A stretch of 64,000 nucleotides of DNA. Origin: Acorus gramineus. Taxonomy: Eukaryota > Streptophyta > Magnoliopsida > Acorales > Acoraceae. The translations under genes and the position numbers were made by a program. Below, piece by piece: positions 52,785 through 64,000 of this stretch (position 1 is its first letter; every line of letters starts with the position of its first letter). The notes below the pieces were generated by a model. It had not been told where the DNA came from. It saw only the letters and a list, made by a program, of their open reading frames with translations, and ran no database searches. The stretch is taken from positions 1,116,001 through 1,180,000 of the forward strand of contig JAUJYN010000034.1 of NCBI GenBank assembly GCA_030737835.1, in the 5' to 3' direction.

Positions 52785-55247
52785 GTCATGAGGCTTACAT
52801 GGGGCCAATGAATTGGGGCTTGTCAATCATTTTCTCAGTCTTGATATCTATGCCCCAAAATATAAGCCCCACTCACAAGCCCCATGAGGTGTCATCATCT
52901 CATTGGTTGGCTTGTTGACTTTTCAAAGATGATAAAATGGCAAAATACAAATCTACCTTTCATTAAAAATCTGTCTCATTAATCCAAATCCCTTTCTCTA
53001 TTCAGTTATGACTCTTCCATTAAATCTTGAAATCCATTTACCCATTTAAATAAAAAAAAATCCCCATCGTTTAGTTGAAAATCCAATTTCGTTCTGTTTC
53101 GTCAATCCTACGCGGCCAGCTCGACGTTCTTCCACCATGAACAGATCGATTGAACACTGAACAACGATTTTAGAATGACTGCTCTTCTTCATATCGCCAT
53201 CGTGGAAGCCATTGAAGCTTTGCTTCGATTTCAATTGTGGTTTTTCTCTGTTTAAAAAAAACAATAATGATTTTTAAGCCCCATCAAAAGCTCTATGAGT
53301 TGGTATGTGTACAATACCCATTATACCCTTGTGTTGTATTTTCATTATTATCAATAACTACTCCCCATATTTCGAGGACGTGGTTACAATTTGAATTGAT
53401 TACATCACAGAACCGGATGATCCCATATGTTTTTAGATTTTTCATGTGATCCCTTTCAATTCAATTGTATATACACATTAATTCATACTTTTCAATCTAT
53501 CCTCTTTTGTTTCTTTGGAGGCGGATGTGAAGGAAAGTTGGGGTTTTTACGTGGGTTTGGGAGTTCTGCCGGTGAAGATCGGTTGATTGTGAGTTTGAAA
53601 AAACTTGGATTTTATGATTTGGGTTGGTAAAAAAATTGGATTTTTTTTTTTTGGAGTTCTAATGAAAAGTTTGGTTTGATAGTTTTTTTTTTTTTGTCAA
53701 AATGAGATGTTTTGGGTTTCGGTTCTTCTGAGTTTTGACTCTTTGGATTCTCTGATTTTGATTATACTGATTTAATTTTGATATAAAATTAAACACAAAA
53801 CAACAATCCAATATTAGTTTTTAAGAGGAATTTTAGTTTTGTTCTTTGATCTGAGTGATTGTTTATTGTTTCAATGATGGTAATCATTTTAGGTTTGGCT
53901 CATTGGATTTTTTTATTTTGATTATATAGATGTTAATATTATATATGTTAATACATATTCATTTATTTTAGATACATTTTTAATGTATTTGAAAAAACTA
54001 ATATAGGGATGTATCTTAATCTATATCTGTATCTGAAAAAAATAATATACTCATCTATATCTGAATTTTTATCTGAAATTTTTTCATCTGTATCTAAATT
54101 TGTATCTGTATTTGTATATGAAAAAACTAATATAGGATTGTATCTAAATCTGTATCTGTATTTGTATCTAAAAAAATCTGTATCTGTATCTGTATTTGTA
54201 TCTGTATTTGTATCAAAATCTGTATCCGTATCTGAAAAAATTATCGAAATCTATATCTGTATCCAAAAAAACTAATATACTCATTTGTATCTATATCTGA
54301 AATTTTTTAGATATATCTGTATCTGAAAAAACTAATATAGGATTGTATCTAAATCTGTATATGTATTTGTAGCTGTATCTTAGCCTTTTTAGAGAAGGTT
54401 TTTGAGAGATTCAAACATAAAAAAAAATAAAAAACCAAGATGTCGATCTCTCTCTTCATCTCCACTGATGGATGATCCATTGATGATCACCATTGAAGAT
54501 CAAACATAAAAAAATTCAATTGTGATAATAATAAAAAAAAACTGCATTTGAAAATCCATTAATTGCACCGTTCCATATGAGGAAATCATAACCATCCCAT
54601 AATTATGGTAAATAGTTAGTTACCAAAAATGGCTTGAAGGGCATATTAGACATTACATCTATGCCACATCATGGGGCCTGTAATGGGGCTTGGGAATCAT
54701 TATTGTTATTATTTTTGTGTGTGCCAAAAATAATAATAGATTTTTGTTGGGCCAGTGAGAAAAGGGGAAGGTATTTAAGCTTGTAAATAGGACGGAATTT
54801 GATCGGATACATTAATATCCATATGTTAACTTTCAAATTTGGATACAAATTTTATTTTTCAGATTCAGATCACTTCAGATACGGATAGAATAAGGATATT
54901 TTTGATAATTAACATATTTACATATTAATATTAATTCGGATAATCAAGTTATATTTTAGAGAGATATGAAAATTAAAATTGAAACTTTAAGATTTATTCT
55001 CTCTTTCGGATATCATACATTGAAAATTTAATAGTATTATAGTATATTATCATTGTGATTAATCATACAAGATAACAATATGGGCAACATATAATACAAA
55101 TATATATATTTTTATAATATATGTCAGAACAGATATTTTTCGGATTGAGTTACCAAAAATGGCTTGAAGGGCATATTAAACATTACATCTATGCTACATC
55201 ATGGGGCCTGTAATGGGGCTTATAAGATGGGGCTTGTGAATCATTAT
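52785..55247. repeat. Repeat family around a candidate inverted-repeat element
   Basis: A segment of 50-90 bases with CATCATGGGGCCTGTAATGG recurs in direct orientation at about 52785-52840, 54620-54705 and 55148-55247. An inverted relative lies at 52849-52895 (ATAAGCCCC...AAGCCCCATGAGGTG). The pair 52849-52895 and 55198-55245 would form inverted ends of about 45 bases around 2.4 kb. No coding sequence or target duplication is clear. Confidence 0.5.
54009..54380 (+). repeat. Degenerate (TATCTG)n hexamer array
   Basis: TGTATC/TATCTG units repeat over about 370 bases with interspersed GAAAAAACTAATATAG segments. The matching open frame (Ser-Val-Ser-Val) is a by-product. It is not a plant telomere repeat. 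Confidence 0.85.
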
Positions 55248-56457
55248 TGGGACAAATTCGATATCCACGTTATCATGGCCATTATCACTGAATTTATGTG
55301 GAAGGACAAATTTGATATCCTTCTAATCAGAATTACCAAACTAATCATTTAGCTTCAGATAAGGATGAAGACAATTTTTATTTCGTTATGTTTTTAATTA
55401 TTTTTGTTGAAAAATATAATAATGAAGTTATTATTGTTTAGTAAATCGTGCATAAGTTATGGATTAAGGTCAATAGACATGCATAATAAAAAATGATTTG
55501 ATGTGTAAGCGTTTTGATTTAAAAGTTGTGATGATGACATGTGATTTAGCATGTAGGTCCCCTTATATTGTCGGAATAGCCAGATGGAATAACACAATTT
55601 CAAGGAAACCTTGAATCCAATTCCAGCTTAATTTTTTTTAATATGAACGATAGGCAAATGTCTTAATTTATTAAGGGATGTAAACCGGATTAATAGAGGT
55701 ACAAAAAAAAAAAAAAAAACAAAGGAAAACAAAAGAGGCCCCATGGACCTGTGTAGAAGATAGTTCTACTAGATCCTACAAACGGGCCAAAACACCCCTA
55801 ATGAATGCAAAATGATATATTCAGCCTCTTGTGGAGCCTAATTGTAGTTCACACCGGTTTTCTTTAAAAAAAAAAATCATACATTCTCCTATTGAAGTAT
55901 ATTCTGCTATATGAAATGAAGTATATATTGAGATACATTGGTATATTTTTATTCACGTTGAAAAAATAATAAATTTTTTTATGTCATACACTATAATAGA
56001 ACCACATATACTATGATAGTAATGTACTACGCTATCACAATGTATGAGACTACAAAATCAACTAATTGTATCAATGCTCCTAATGAATACAAACCTCTCG
56101 GCTTGAAAGTTAATTCCTCGTGCCCCTCTATAGTGGTTCCTCCAATCAAGAACAAAGCATTTAGCCACCTCCCATATGTTCTCACCATACAGTCATTTTC
56201 CCTTGAAATGACTTGGTTATGCGATAACTACATCGACCAAATGAACGTCAATTTAATTATTTTAATATATTCTAATATAGCTATACCTCTCAATTTCTTA
56301 CACACAAATAAATTTTTAATCTATTCGCTTGTATTGCTCTACATTCCTTCTCAACTCCAATAGCTAAACAGCAGCTAAGCTATCTATAAATCCTTGCATA
56401 TGTAGTTGGGTGGTTAGTTGTTGAAAATGACCTATGTTGACATAGCATTTATTACAC

Positions 56458-56493
<36 letters not shown>

Positions 56494-58028
56494 ATTGTCC
56501 TAGCTCACCAGAGTGGGAAAGAATGCGACTGATGACCTAATATGACTCCTCGGTCCAGGATTAGACGGCTATGGTTGACCTGTGAAGCTGGGTTTTTCAA
56601 AGTCCACCCATAAATTCCAACGGTACGTGTGTGATCAAATATAGGAGTTTAGGACAGGCCAAAAACAATTAATTGCCGGGTCCCTATCAATTGTATTTTA
56701 AAAATACAGTGAAATGTATCATTTTATGCTATGAAAAATAGTGAATTAGTCCCTCACAACATACTTCTTTACTTTGTTTAATATCCTCAAATCAACCATA
56801 AATTGTCTCTTTAAATCTCTTTCTCACTTTCATTAAAACTTTTTTTTTCTGCTATTTCTCTCCAATCCATCATTCTTTTGGTTGAATCCTCTTTATTTTT
56901 TTAAATTTATTGTTGCTAAAAAACGTAAAAATAAATGTTTGTCATTTAGAAAGATGATGAATAATGTTTAGAATAAGTTGTGAAAATGAAACGATTAATT
57001 TTTATTATTTTAAAACTTCATCACAGCTCTTTTTATTTATTTATTTATATATTGCTTAACATTAATCAAGCATAATCAAATAAATGAAAAAATACTGTTT
57101 CGTGTTGGGGCAGCAACCATCTGTATATAAAAAATTTAAAAAAATGTGTTTATGTAGAACCCACAAGTAAGTAATCTGAAAGCATAAATATCATCTTCAT
57201 CACTGCAATCTGTACAAATGGTGTATATATGGTGCATAAGGAGGGGTATGGGTTCTCCAAGATCAGTGATGGTTGAGAGGGATTTGATGACAGGATGTGA
57301 AAGGCAACACAATAGATACACTCGGAACTTTCGATATCCGCTTGATCTGGTTCTCCGTCGGTTGAAAATAAGCCATCGAAGAATCTCTAGTTGAAGGAAC
57401 CCTCGCATCGGTTTGTGTGCGATCGCAGGCGTTTTAAGAGAAAAGTCTAACGTGACTGGTGGGGCCGAAAAATACCGATCGTTAGAATAGATGCAATTCC
57501 GGCTTATTCTGACATAAAATATGACATGATATTTTAATCATCCAAACAACAAAATAACCCTGTTCCACCAAATTAAACTTTATTCCTTGGCTTGTTCCAC
57601 AATCAATTGAACATATGCTTAATGCGCATTTGCATACCCTGAACTCTGATGTACATTCAATTGAAAATCATTCGGTTGTCGGAGCATCATCTTGTTTTAT
57701 CAAAGCTAACAAGACACATATTTACTTAAAATAGATAAAATTATTTTTACCGATATCAGTGCACTATTTTCCCATGTTGAGCCGAAGTTATCCCCATTTG
57801 GATAGAAGAATAAATATGAAATAATTTAGAATATGAATAAAAATTTGTTTGTTAAAAAGGAATAAACGAATATAATTATGTCAAAATAAATAAGAATAAG
57901 CTGATAGTAGTTGAGGAAGATAATTTCCCCTATAGTTTAATTTGTAGAAGTGGGATTAATATTTGGATTAGACTTTTTGTGGAAAAGAAAATTAATTTGA
58001 TAGCTTGAATCTGTCTTTTTTTTTACTG
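55248..58028. other. AT-rich intergenic stretch with a poly-C run
   Basis: No gene is supported. Short open frames at 56013-56363 and 57136-57408 match nothing I know. An A run lies at 55707-55723 and a C run at 56459-56493. Confidence 0.55.
56459..56493. repeat. 35-base poly(C) run
   Basis: This is an uninterrupted C homopolymer within otherwise AT-rich DNA. Confidence 0.85.
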
Positions 58029-58636
58029 AGACTTTAGAGTGCTGTTGCGCGACCTCTTTATAGGCTGCCTACGTAGCCCTTGTGAATCAAGCCACACGTA
58101 ATTCATTTATTGGCCTTGTAACTACCTTGCCACTAAGTGTATAGTTTGCTTTTTTCCAGGGAAACATTCCCCACGTCGGACCCTTGATTACCCATGTTTC
58201 GTGGGTAGTGGGTCTTAATTGTCAACTTGGCAGTTACAGACGTTTTCATTCCTCTGACCATTTCTTCAGTCTGCTCGTGGCCCTTTGACCTACTCGTTTA
58301 CCCGTCACGTCTTTTTGAGTATGCTTGTGAGACGGAAGGTCACCCGACCAGATCTCTTGTCTGGTTGTGTCTTCTCTGCTTGTATGCAAGGAGCAAAGTT
58401 ATCCAACCATACCTCTTGCCTAGTCGTGCCTTAACTGCTCGGGGTGGTATTCTTTCACGAGGCGCCTGACTATCCGATTAGACCCTGGATTTAATCGTGT
58501 CAACGCATTTGGGAAAGTCAACATTGCTCAGAATCAGACTTTGATTCGCGTGGCCCACGCATGTCCCATATTCGTCTCGTTATGACACGTTAGTCCTGGC
58601 ATGACACGTGTCGTGGTGTGGAGTTTTACCTCCACA
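58029..58636 (-). repeat. Truncated LTR of a second Tat-family copy
   Basis: On the minus strand it starts TGTGGAGGTAAAACTC at 58636 and continues through U3 to the TATAAAGAGGTCGCG block and AGCACTCTAAAG, where it ends at 58029. Compared with 43817-44643 it lacks the last 150 bases or so (most of R and U5). It is much diverged and has only decayed 60-bp units. Confidence 0.82.
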
Positions 58637-58866
58637 GATGCCCCCTCTCCTGTTCTTTTGAATTGTCGAGAGAGCAGGAGATCAGGAAAAATCATCTCGC
58701 CTCCTCCCCTCTCGGGGGGTCAAAGATCTGCTCGCCTGTTTTCTTGGGATTTTCTGATCCGTTCAGGATTTGACGGCTGATTTGCTGTGTCAGCATTAAT
58801 GGTGCGTGGCCTCCTGTGGTGTCTGGAACATCCAAACGTCAGCGCCTCTTCGGATTTCGTGAAACC
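58637..58866 (-). mobile_element. 3' internal end of the second Tat copy (first part)
   Basis: The minus strand of this interval aligns with 43585-43816 of the Tat element, including the polypurine tract (AGGAGAGGGGGCATC at 58637-58651). It is interrupted at 58866 by the solo LTR and continues at 61306. Confidence 0.8.
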
Positions 58867-61310
58867 TGTTACACCCCGGAGCGGCAGTCCCCAGTTTGTA
58901 ACAATAATAGTCATATCAGAATATCATACAAGAGGCTAACAAGATAACCACATATAAGGACTGGTAGAGCAAGACTAGACTGGGAAGCAGAAGCATAATA
59001 TAAACAAGTCTGTAACCAAAAATATCATTACAGACAGAGGGTATACAATCACTGTCCTGTGTGAGCCAAGTCTGATCAACAAAGAGAATACATACATCAT
59101 GTGCCCATGCACCAAAAAGAAATACATACAAAAACAACAAGACTGCTGACGACCTCGCTCGCTAATCTCAAAAGACGGACGTAACATAGGCAGCCAAGAA
59201 ACACCTCATGGGAGCTCCGCCTTCGTGACCTGTTCTGCCTCCACTGGAGAGAAACAAAGGAAAACGAGGGATGAGCTAAAAGCTCAGTGAATAGTCAACC
59301 ACCACACAATGAAGATAATACATAGTCAACACTTAAACGAATACACAACAAGTTGTCAACAAATACTCCACAATCACTCCACGTCATCCGGTAGCCCTCT
59401 CCCAGGTAGCCCTCTCCCTGGCAGCCTGCCCACGACGGTACCAGTCACGGGGAGACACCTCACAGGGTAGCTCCGACGCTGGGTAGCTTCAACGCACGAT
59501 GACGTCGGGGTGATACACTCCACACTCGCGGGGATCACATTAATCAACGTATACCATACTCGATAACTAGCTAGTTGAAATCCATCAAATTCCCAACAGG
59601 TGCATCACAAGGACGCGGGGGAAAGCTATTTCTTATCCACACTTACTAATGTTAATTATGACCTTATAAACTAGTCATACACACATCTATCTTAAAAAAA
59701 AAACAGGGTATAAAGTTATTACTATGAGCATGAGGTAATTAAGCACCCACCAAACGTGCAAACAGGGTGTAAGGACAAGTAGAGGCAAGAATTATAGCTA
59801 ACTCGAAGGAGCATATCAATAAGTATGTACAAATGATCCTAGAACATGGTATTTAATCCTACATAGCACATCCATCATCATATACAAGCAATACAACCCA
59901 AAAGTTCTCTATAATATCATCCCATTGCATAAAATACACTACAGTGCCTAACAAGCATGCTATTATTACTTCTATTGCATGGGTCGGACCACTCACCAAT
60001 ACCGAATCATCACTCGCTCAATCCACGAGGAGTTGATGTGGGATAGCGAGCAGGGCGGGAGTGGGAAGAGCACGACGCACTCCCACCACAGCACAAACTT
60101 GCAAGAAAATTGATAACTTCTAGATCCTACAACCAATGGTGCTAAAATTGAATATGATAACTCCTGACACATAAACAAGCATATATCATCAAAGCACCAA
60201 CTCCAGATATAGATCACAGCATGCATAATAGCATAAAAACTCACACATGCCAGAACTGGCTCGTCTACCCCCAAACATCCATGAACTTTCTTCACCCCAG
60301 CACCAAGTACAAGTCCAAATATTCTGAAATGATTTACACACATTCATTCACATGTGAGGAGCATAATCCATGAAGACATCGGAGTCTAATTAAGCCTCTA
60401 ACTGCTAGAAATAAATTAGTTTCAGAAGCTGGTCATTTCACACGCGAATCTGGACAGTTCTTAGAGATTGGCTTATAACTTCCAACACAGATAACATTTT
60501 AAACCCAAATTTCATACATAGAATCTAGACATAAGCATGATCATAGAACATGAAGACCAGAACCTCTGAATATGACTCTAGGTACTAGTCTTACAAAGAT
60601 TTAAAGAAGACAGAGATCTGCCATACCTCTCTCAGCATTAAACAAGTCTCCCATCACCATAATCACTTTCTCCACAACTAACCACAGCTGATCCACACAA
60701 AAACAGAGCAAAACGAGAGGGGAGGAAGGGTTAGGAAGGGAGAATAACATAATACAAGCATATACAAGCCACTCTACATACCTTAACACTCTCACAATTT
60801 CTCCAACAAAGATCCACCAAAAATTTCCCAAACACACTCCCCAAACCCTCTCATCAACTCAGCTGGGACAAAAAGGAAAGAGAGAGAAAAAGTGGTAGAA
60901 AATGAGACTTAGATGACTTAAAGTTCCTATAGAAGGGTTTATATAGTGGTTAAGGTAATAAGGGGGGTGAACTTAAGCTAATCCTACCCAACCAATTTCC
61001 AAAAAAAAGAAAACCAACCAATGGGAGGTGAGACTTCTTAAGCTCACCCAAGGTGTCCCTATCACACCAAAAGGGTTATAATTATCCATAGCTAATCCAC
61101 CACCAACCAGTAACAAATGAAAATCCGGATACCAATCGGAACTGAAAACCCAAAAAAAAAAAGCATTTTCAATTACGCCGAGGCAGTTATCAAATCAAAG
61201 AAAACACTGATAAAATCATTCAACTAGGGGGAACAATCACCAAAATAATAATAATAATAATAATAACACCCATATTATAAATTCCAAAATGACACAAACT
61301 TAACAAAACC
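58862..61310 (-). mobile_element. Solo LTR inserted in the second Tat copy, target duplication AAACC
   Basis: AAACC at 58862-58866 and 61306-61310 flanks a 2439-bp LTR (58867-61305) running on the minus strand from TGTTAAGTTTGTGTCA to GGGTGTAACA. Its ends resemble the Tekay-family LTR (TGTTATATATG...GCGTGACA) but the body is different and lacks the CpG-rich segment, so it belongs to a related family. A (TAA)n run lies near 61245-61265. No internal sequence is present. Confidence 0.9.
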
Positions 61311-61412
61311 CATTTTATTGGCATTGACTGCTCCTTGATATCTGCAGTGAATAAGTGCTGCCATCTTTTCGAAGCGTCGCTTCGACGATATTTAAGGATC
61401 GAGAGGGAGGCG
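61311..61412 (-). mobile_element. 3' internal end of the second Tat copy (second part)
   Basis: This continues the alignment to 43490-43585 of the Tat element (CATTTTATTGGCATTGA, then TCGCTTCGACGATATTTAAG). It covers the promoter-like region of antisense gene 2. It ends where the next LTR begins at 61413. Confidence 0.8.
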
Positions 61413-64000
61413 TGTCACGCCCCGGGCGTCCCCGGCACGCGGCAAGTGTATATATGATATCAGTATAACAGGAGTTCAATAACATACTCACACAACAGCT
61501 AAAATGACAACACAGACAAAAGCAGGGCTGACATGATATATACACAAATAGCGGAAGTTAAAAGACTGAATCTGTAATCCAAAAATATATTACAGACTCG
61601 ATACATAATCAATTGTCCTGTGAGAGCCAATATATATACAATGACATCCAAATAAAATACAAACATGTGCCCAAGCACAGAATACAATACATACAAATCA
61701 AGAAGGGATGCTGATAGCCTCTGATACTCGCGGGACGTGGCGCTACTCCGCTACTGATGAAGTCCCTCGGGGAGCTCCTCCTTCAGTTCCGACTCAGATG
61801 ACACTGGAGAAAAATATTATGCGAGGGGTGAGCCACACGCTCAGTGAACAGCACAACCCATGCATCATAGCTTATATTAACCACAACCACATTACACAAG
61901 CCTCAAAGTGGCCAGAACTCCACAATCCAGTGGGTCGCTACATCGCCGACCCACCACACCCTCATCCTCACCCCTCAATAGGTGACATAGGATATTGGGA
62001 CTGACTACACAAATCCAGTGGGTCACTATCGCCAACCCACTACACCCTCACCCTCACCCCTCAATAGGTGACATAGGATATTGGGACTTACAAACCAGTG
62101 GGTCGCCACATCGCCGACCCACCACACCCTCACCCTCACCCCTCAATATGGTGACATAAGATATTGGGACTGACTAGGCTGATGGTCACCCTGGGTCCAC
62201 CGATAGTCTCTCCCCACTTCGTAGGCCGTTTGGCCACCCCCACATTCAGCACAGTCCGTCCCAAATCAGGAGGTGCCTACTGATGGGAGCCCCTGCACGG
62301 GACAGCCTTTCCAACGCCGGGGTAGTCTCTACACGGATCCAACGAAGGGAACAGATCAGCCTATCCATCGCATATGATCCACTCGGATCCGCAGACAACA
62401 CATCACAACTACTCTAATGCCATGAATTCTTTCGAATTCCTCTAGGGAGCATAACCAAGATGCGGGGAACATATATAATAATAATCATTAACAACAGTTA
62501 TAATTATAATTTTTAACAAGAGTTATAATATTATTGGGACAAGAAACCCTGGGAGGGCAGCATGAGGTCCCGATACAGGACATCCCGACAACCAAACAAG
62601 GAACACGGAGTACCCTAGCCCGGGTCTCAATGTTGACCTCGCAAGGCCCCTCCCTATAATATTATAAAAGACATGCTAATAACCATATGCGAGCATTTAA
62701 TTTAATAAATTAAACTAGTAGGACGCATGCATAGGCCGAGGCTTCCTAGCATGAGAACAGGATGCATGGTTCTTACACATATCCTAAGGGTGCAAGTCCT
62801 TAACATACAAAGTCTAAGGTAGCATGCATACTACATTTTTATCATGCTTGCATGGATTACACATTACACAAGTTAATATAAATCCATGGTGCCCTAGGGG
62901 AGGACGGTACACGCCCAAGTGCATGTAACGTCTCCCTACTGGGTTGGATTGTCCCACTCACCGATAGTCTGGTCGTCGCGCTACCGTCCGTCAAGATCTG
63001 CAAAATAGGGTAATCAATTCGGTGAGTAAAACGCACAAATACAACTAAAATACATTAAAATACCCCAACACTCGGACAAGCGTACATACGGCCCGTACGC
63101 ACGCGAGTCCGAGCACCCCGACTCACTCCCGAACCCCCCGGGCAACCATACGCACGGCCACCCGCACGCGCACGTACGAATGCGCACGCGTGCACACACC
63201 CTGGCACCATCGGCGCACTGCCGCGCGCCCCGACGCACTGCCGCACGCACGCACACGCTCGCGCGCGCCCGCGCGCACTGCGCGCACGGCCCAGCACGTG
63301 CATGCACTAGTCCCCAGCTCCGCGCCCAGGCGCCCTACCCCGCACCCAAGCGCAGTGCCCAGGTGCCCAGCCCGCGCGCGCGCACGCTTGCGCGCACGCC
63401 CGCGCGCGCCCGCGCACGCTTGCGCGCACGCCCGCGCGCGCCAGCGCGCACTCCCGCTCGCACCCCCGCTCGCGCCTGCACCCGCGCGCACCCGGGAGCA
63501 CCCGCGCACCCTCGCGCACACACCCGCGCGCGACTGCGCCCGCCAGCGCCCCCCTGCGCCGCCTGCGCGCGCAGACCGCGCCCAGCGCGCCCCCAAGCCC
63601 TCTTAACCTCATTTTAACCCCTTTTTCACCCATCCCAACCCCTCACACACACCCAAAACCCAACTACCTAGCAAGCATGACTTTCCCACAACCCTTTAAG
63701 CCAAGAAAATCAAGAAAAGAAGGGGAGGAGCTCACCTTGGAGGGGGAACAAAAGGGAGAGGTTCGGGGGCACTCGACGCACCCGCGACCACCTCAACCGC
63801 CACCACCACTACCACCACCCCTCAGCCTCCTCCTCAGCCTCCTCTTCAGCCGAAAAATCAGGGGGGGAAGATCCATGCAAAGAGAGCTTGAGAGAAGGGA
63901 AGACAAGCAACAACAACACATAGACAACCCTCACCAACACCTCCTCCACCACCCTCTCTTTGGGGAAATTCAACAAACACTTGGTGGGTGTGTTTGCAAG
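61413..64000 (-). repeat. Tekay-family LTR, cut by the window end
   Basis: The left end TGTCACGCCCCGGGCG is the minus-strand LTR end (CGCCCGGGGCGTGACA). At least 2588 bases are in the window, with the family's CpG-rich segment at about 63070-63600. There is no primer binding site to its left; the flank is Tat sequence. It is therefore a 3' LTR of an element lying to the right, or a solo LTR. Confidence 0.88.
63070..63600. repeat. CpG-rich low-complexity segment of the Tekay-family LTR
   Basis: GCGC/CGCACG-type sequence gives long open frames of Arg, Ala and Pro in several frames and both strands. The same segment lies at about 4610-5200, 10080-10880, 16400-17200, 34120-34520 and 23957-24130. 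The open frames differ between copies, so they are not coding. Confidence 0.85.

Noticed and set aside
54009..54275. Ser-Val-Ser-Val open frame
   Set aside because: It is the translation of a hexamer microsatellite.
56013..56363. 116-codon open frame
   Set aside because: No recognisable domain, AT-rich composition, and no homologue I can name. Probably chance.
57136..57408. 90-codon minus-strand open frame
   Set aside because: No recognisable domain or supporting signals.
1..64000. tRNA, rRNA or organelle-derived sequence
   Set aside because: I looked for typical conserved stretches and saw only the tRNA-complementary primer binding sites. A covariance-model scan would be needed to exclude small RNA genes.

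Overview
This window is nuclear DNA of a flowering plant. Most of it is nested LTR retrotransposons, with one convincing host gene. The evidence is Ty3/gypsy lineages typical of plants (Tekay/Del-like, Athila-like and Tat-like), LINE 3' ends with an RT zinc-binding domain, a hAT-type element, and an intron-less bHLH transcription factor of the plant MYC/bHLH14 type. The bHLH gene is very GC-rich at third positions while its flanks are AT-rich. That pattern would fit a monocot, but I cannot prove it.

Region 1 (1-18140, minus strand) is a tandem array of LTRs and internal regions of one Tekay/Del-like family. It holds LTR end (1-68), internal A, LTR1, internal B, LTR2, internal C and LTR3. Each internal region has an initiator-Met-type primer binding site, a broken gag, an LTR-like spacer where protease and most of RT should be, a short RT/RNase H remnant fused to an integrase C-terminus, and a polypurine tract. 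None can make its own polymerase.

Region 2 (18141-29502) starts with a decayed plus-strand Tekay-like pol (18141-20723). An Athila-like element follows (LTR, Asp-type PBS, long gag), cut at about 23957 by a rearranged Tekay-family LTR fragment. Then come a 783-bp non-autonomous hAT-like element with a perfect 8-bp target duplication and an AT-rich stretch with a candidate terminal-inverted-repeat element.

Region 3 (29508-44643, plus strand) is a 15.1-kb Tat-lineage element with a matching 5-bp target duplication (GGGAG). It carries remnants of gag, protease, RT, RNase H, a second (archaeal-type) RNase H and integrase. Its RT is split by a 2.6-kb Tekay-family solo LTR with its own duplication (ACCAG). 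Between integrase and the 3' LTR it carries two related antisense genes. The first can be read as three exons with two canonical GT-AG introns that restore the frame. This antisense module is the most unusual part of the window.

Region 4 (44644-58028) has two LINE 3'-end remnants, a long-armed foldback element (about 48152-49437), the bHLH gene (49720-50928) with a G-box upstream, and AT-rich DNA with repeats and microsatellites, including a 35-base C run. Region 5 (58029-64000, minus strand) is a second, truncated copy of the Tat family 3' end. It is interrupted by a solo LTR (target duplication AAACC) and cut again by a further Tekay-family LTR that runs off the window.

The insertion order can be read from the nesting: Tekay-family LTRs are the latest arrivals at several sites, on top of Tat and Athila elements.
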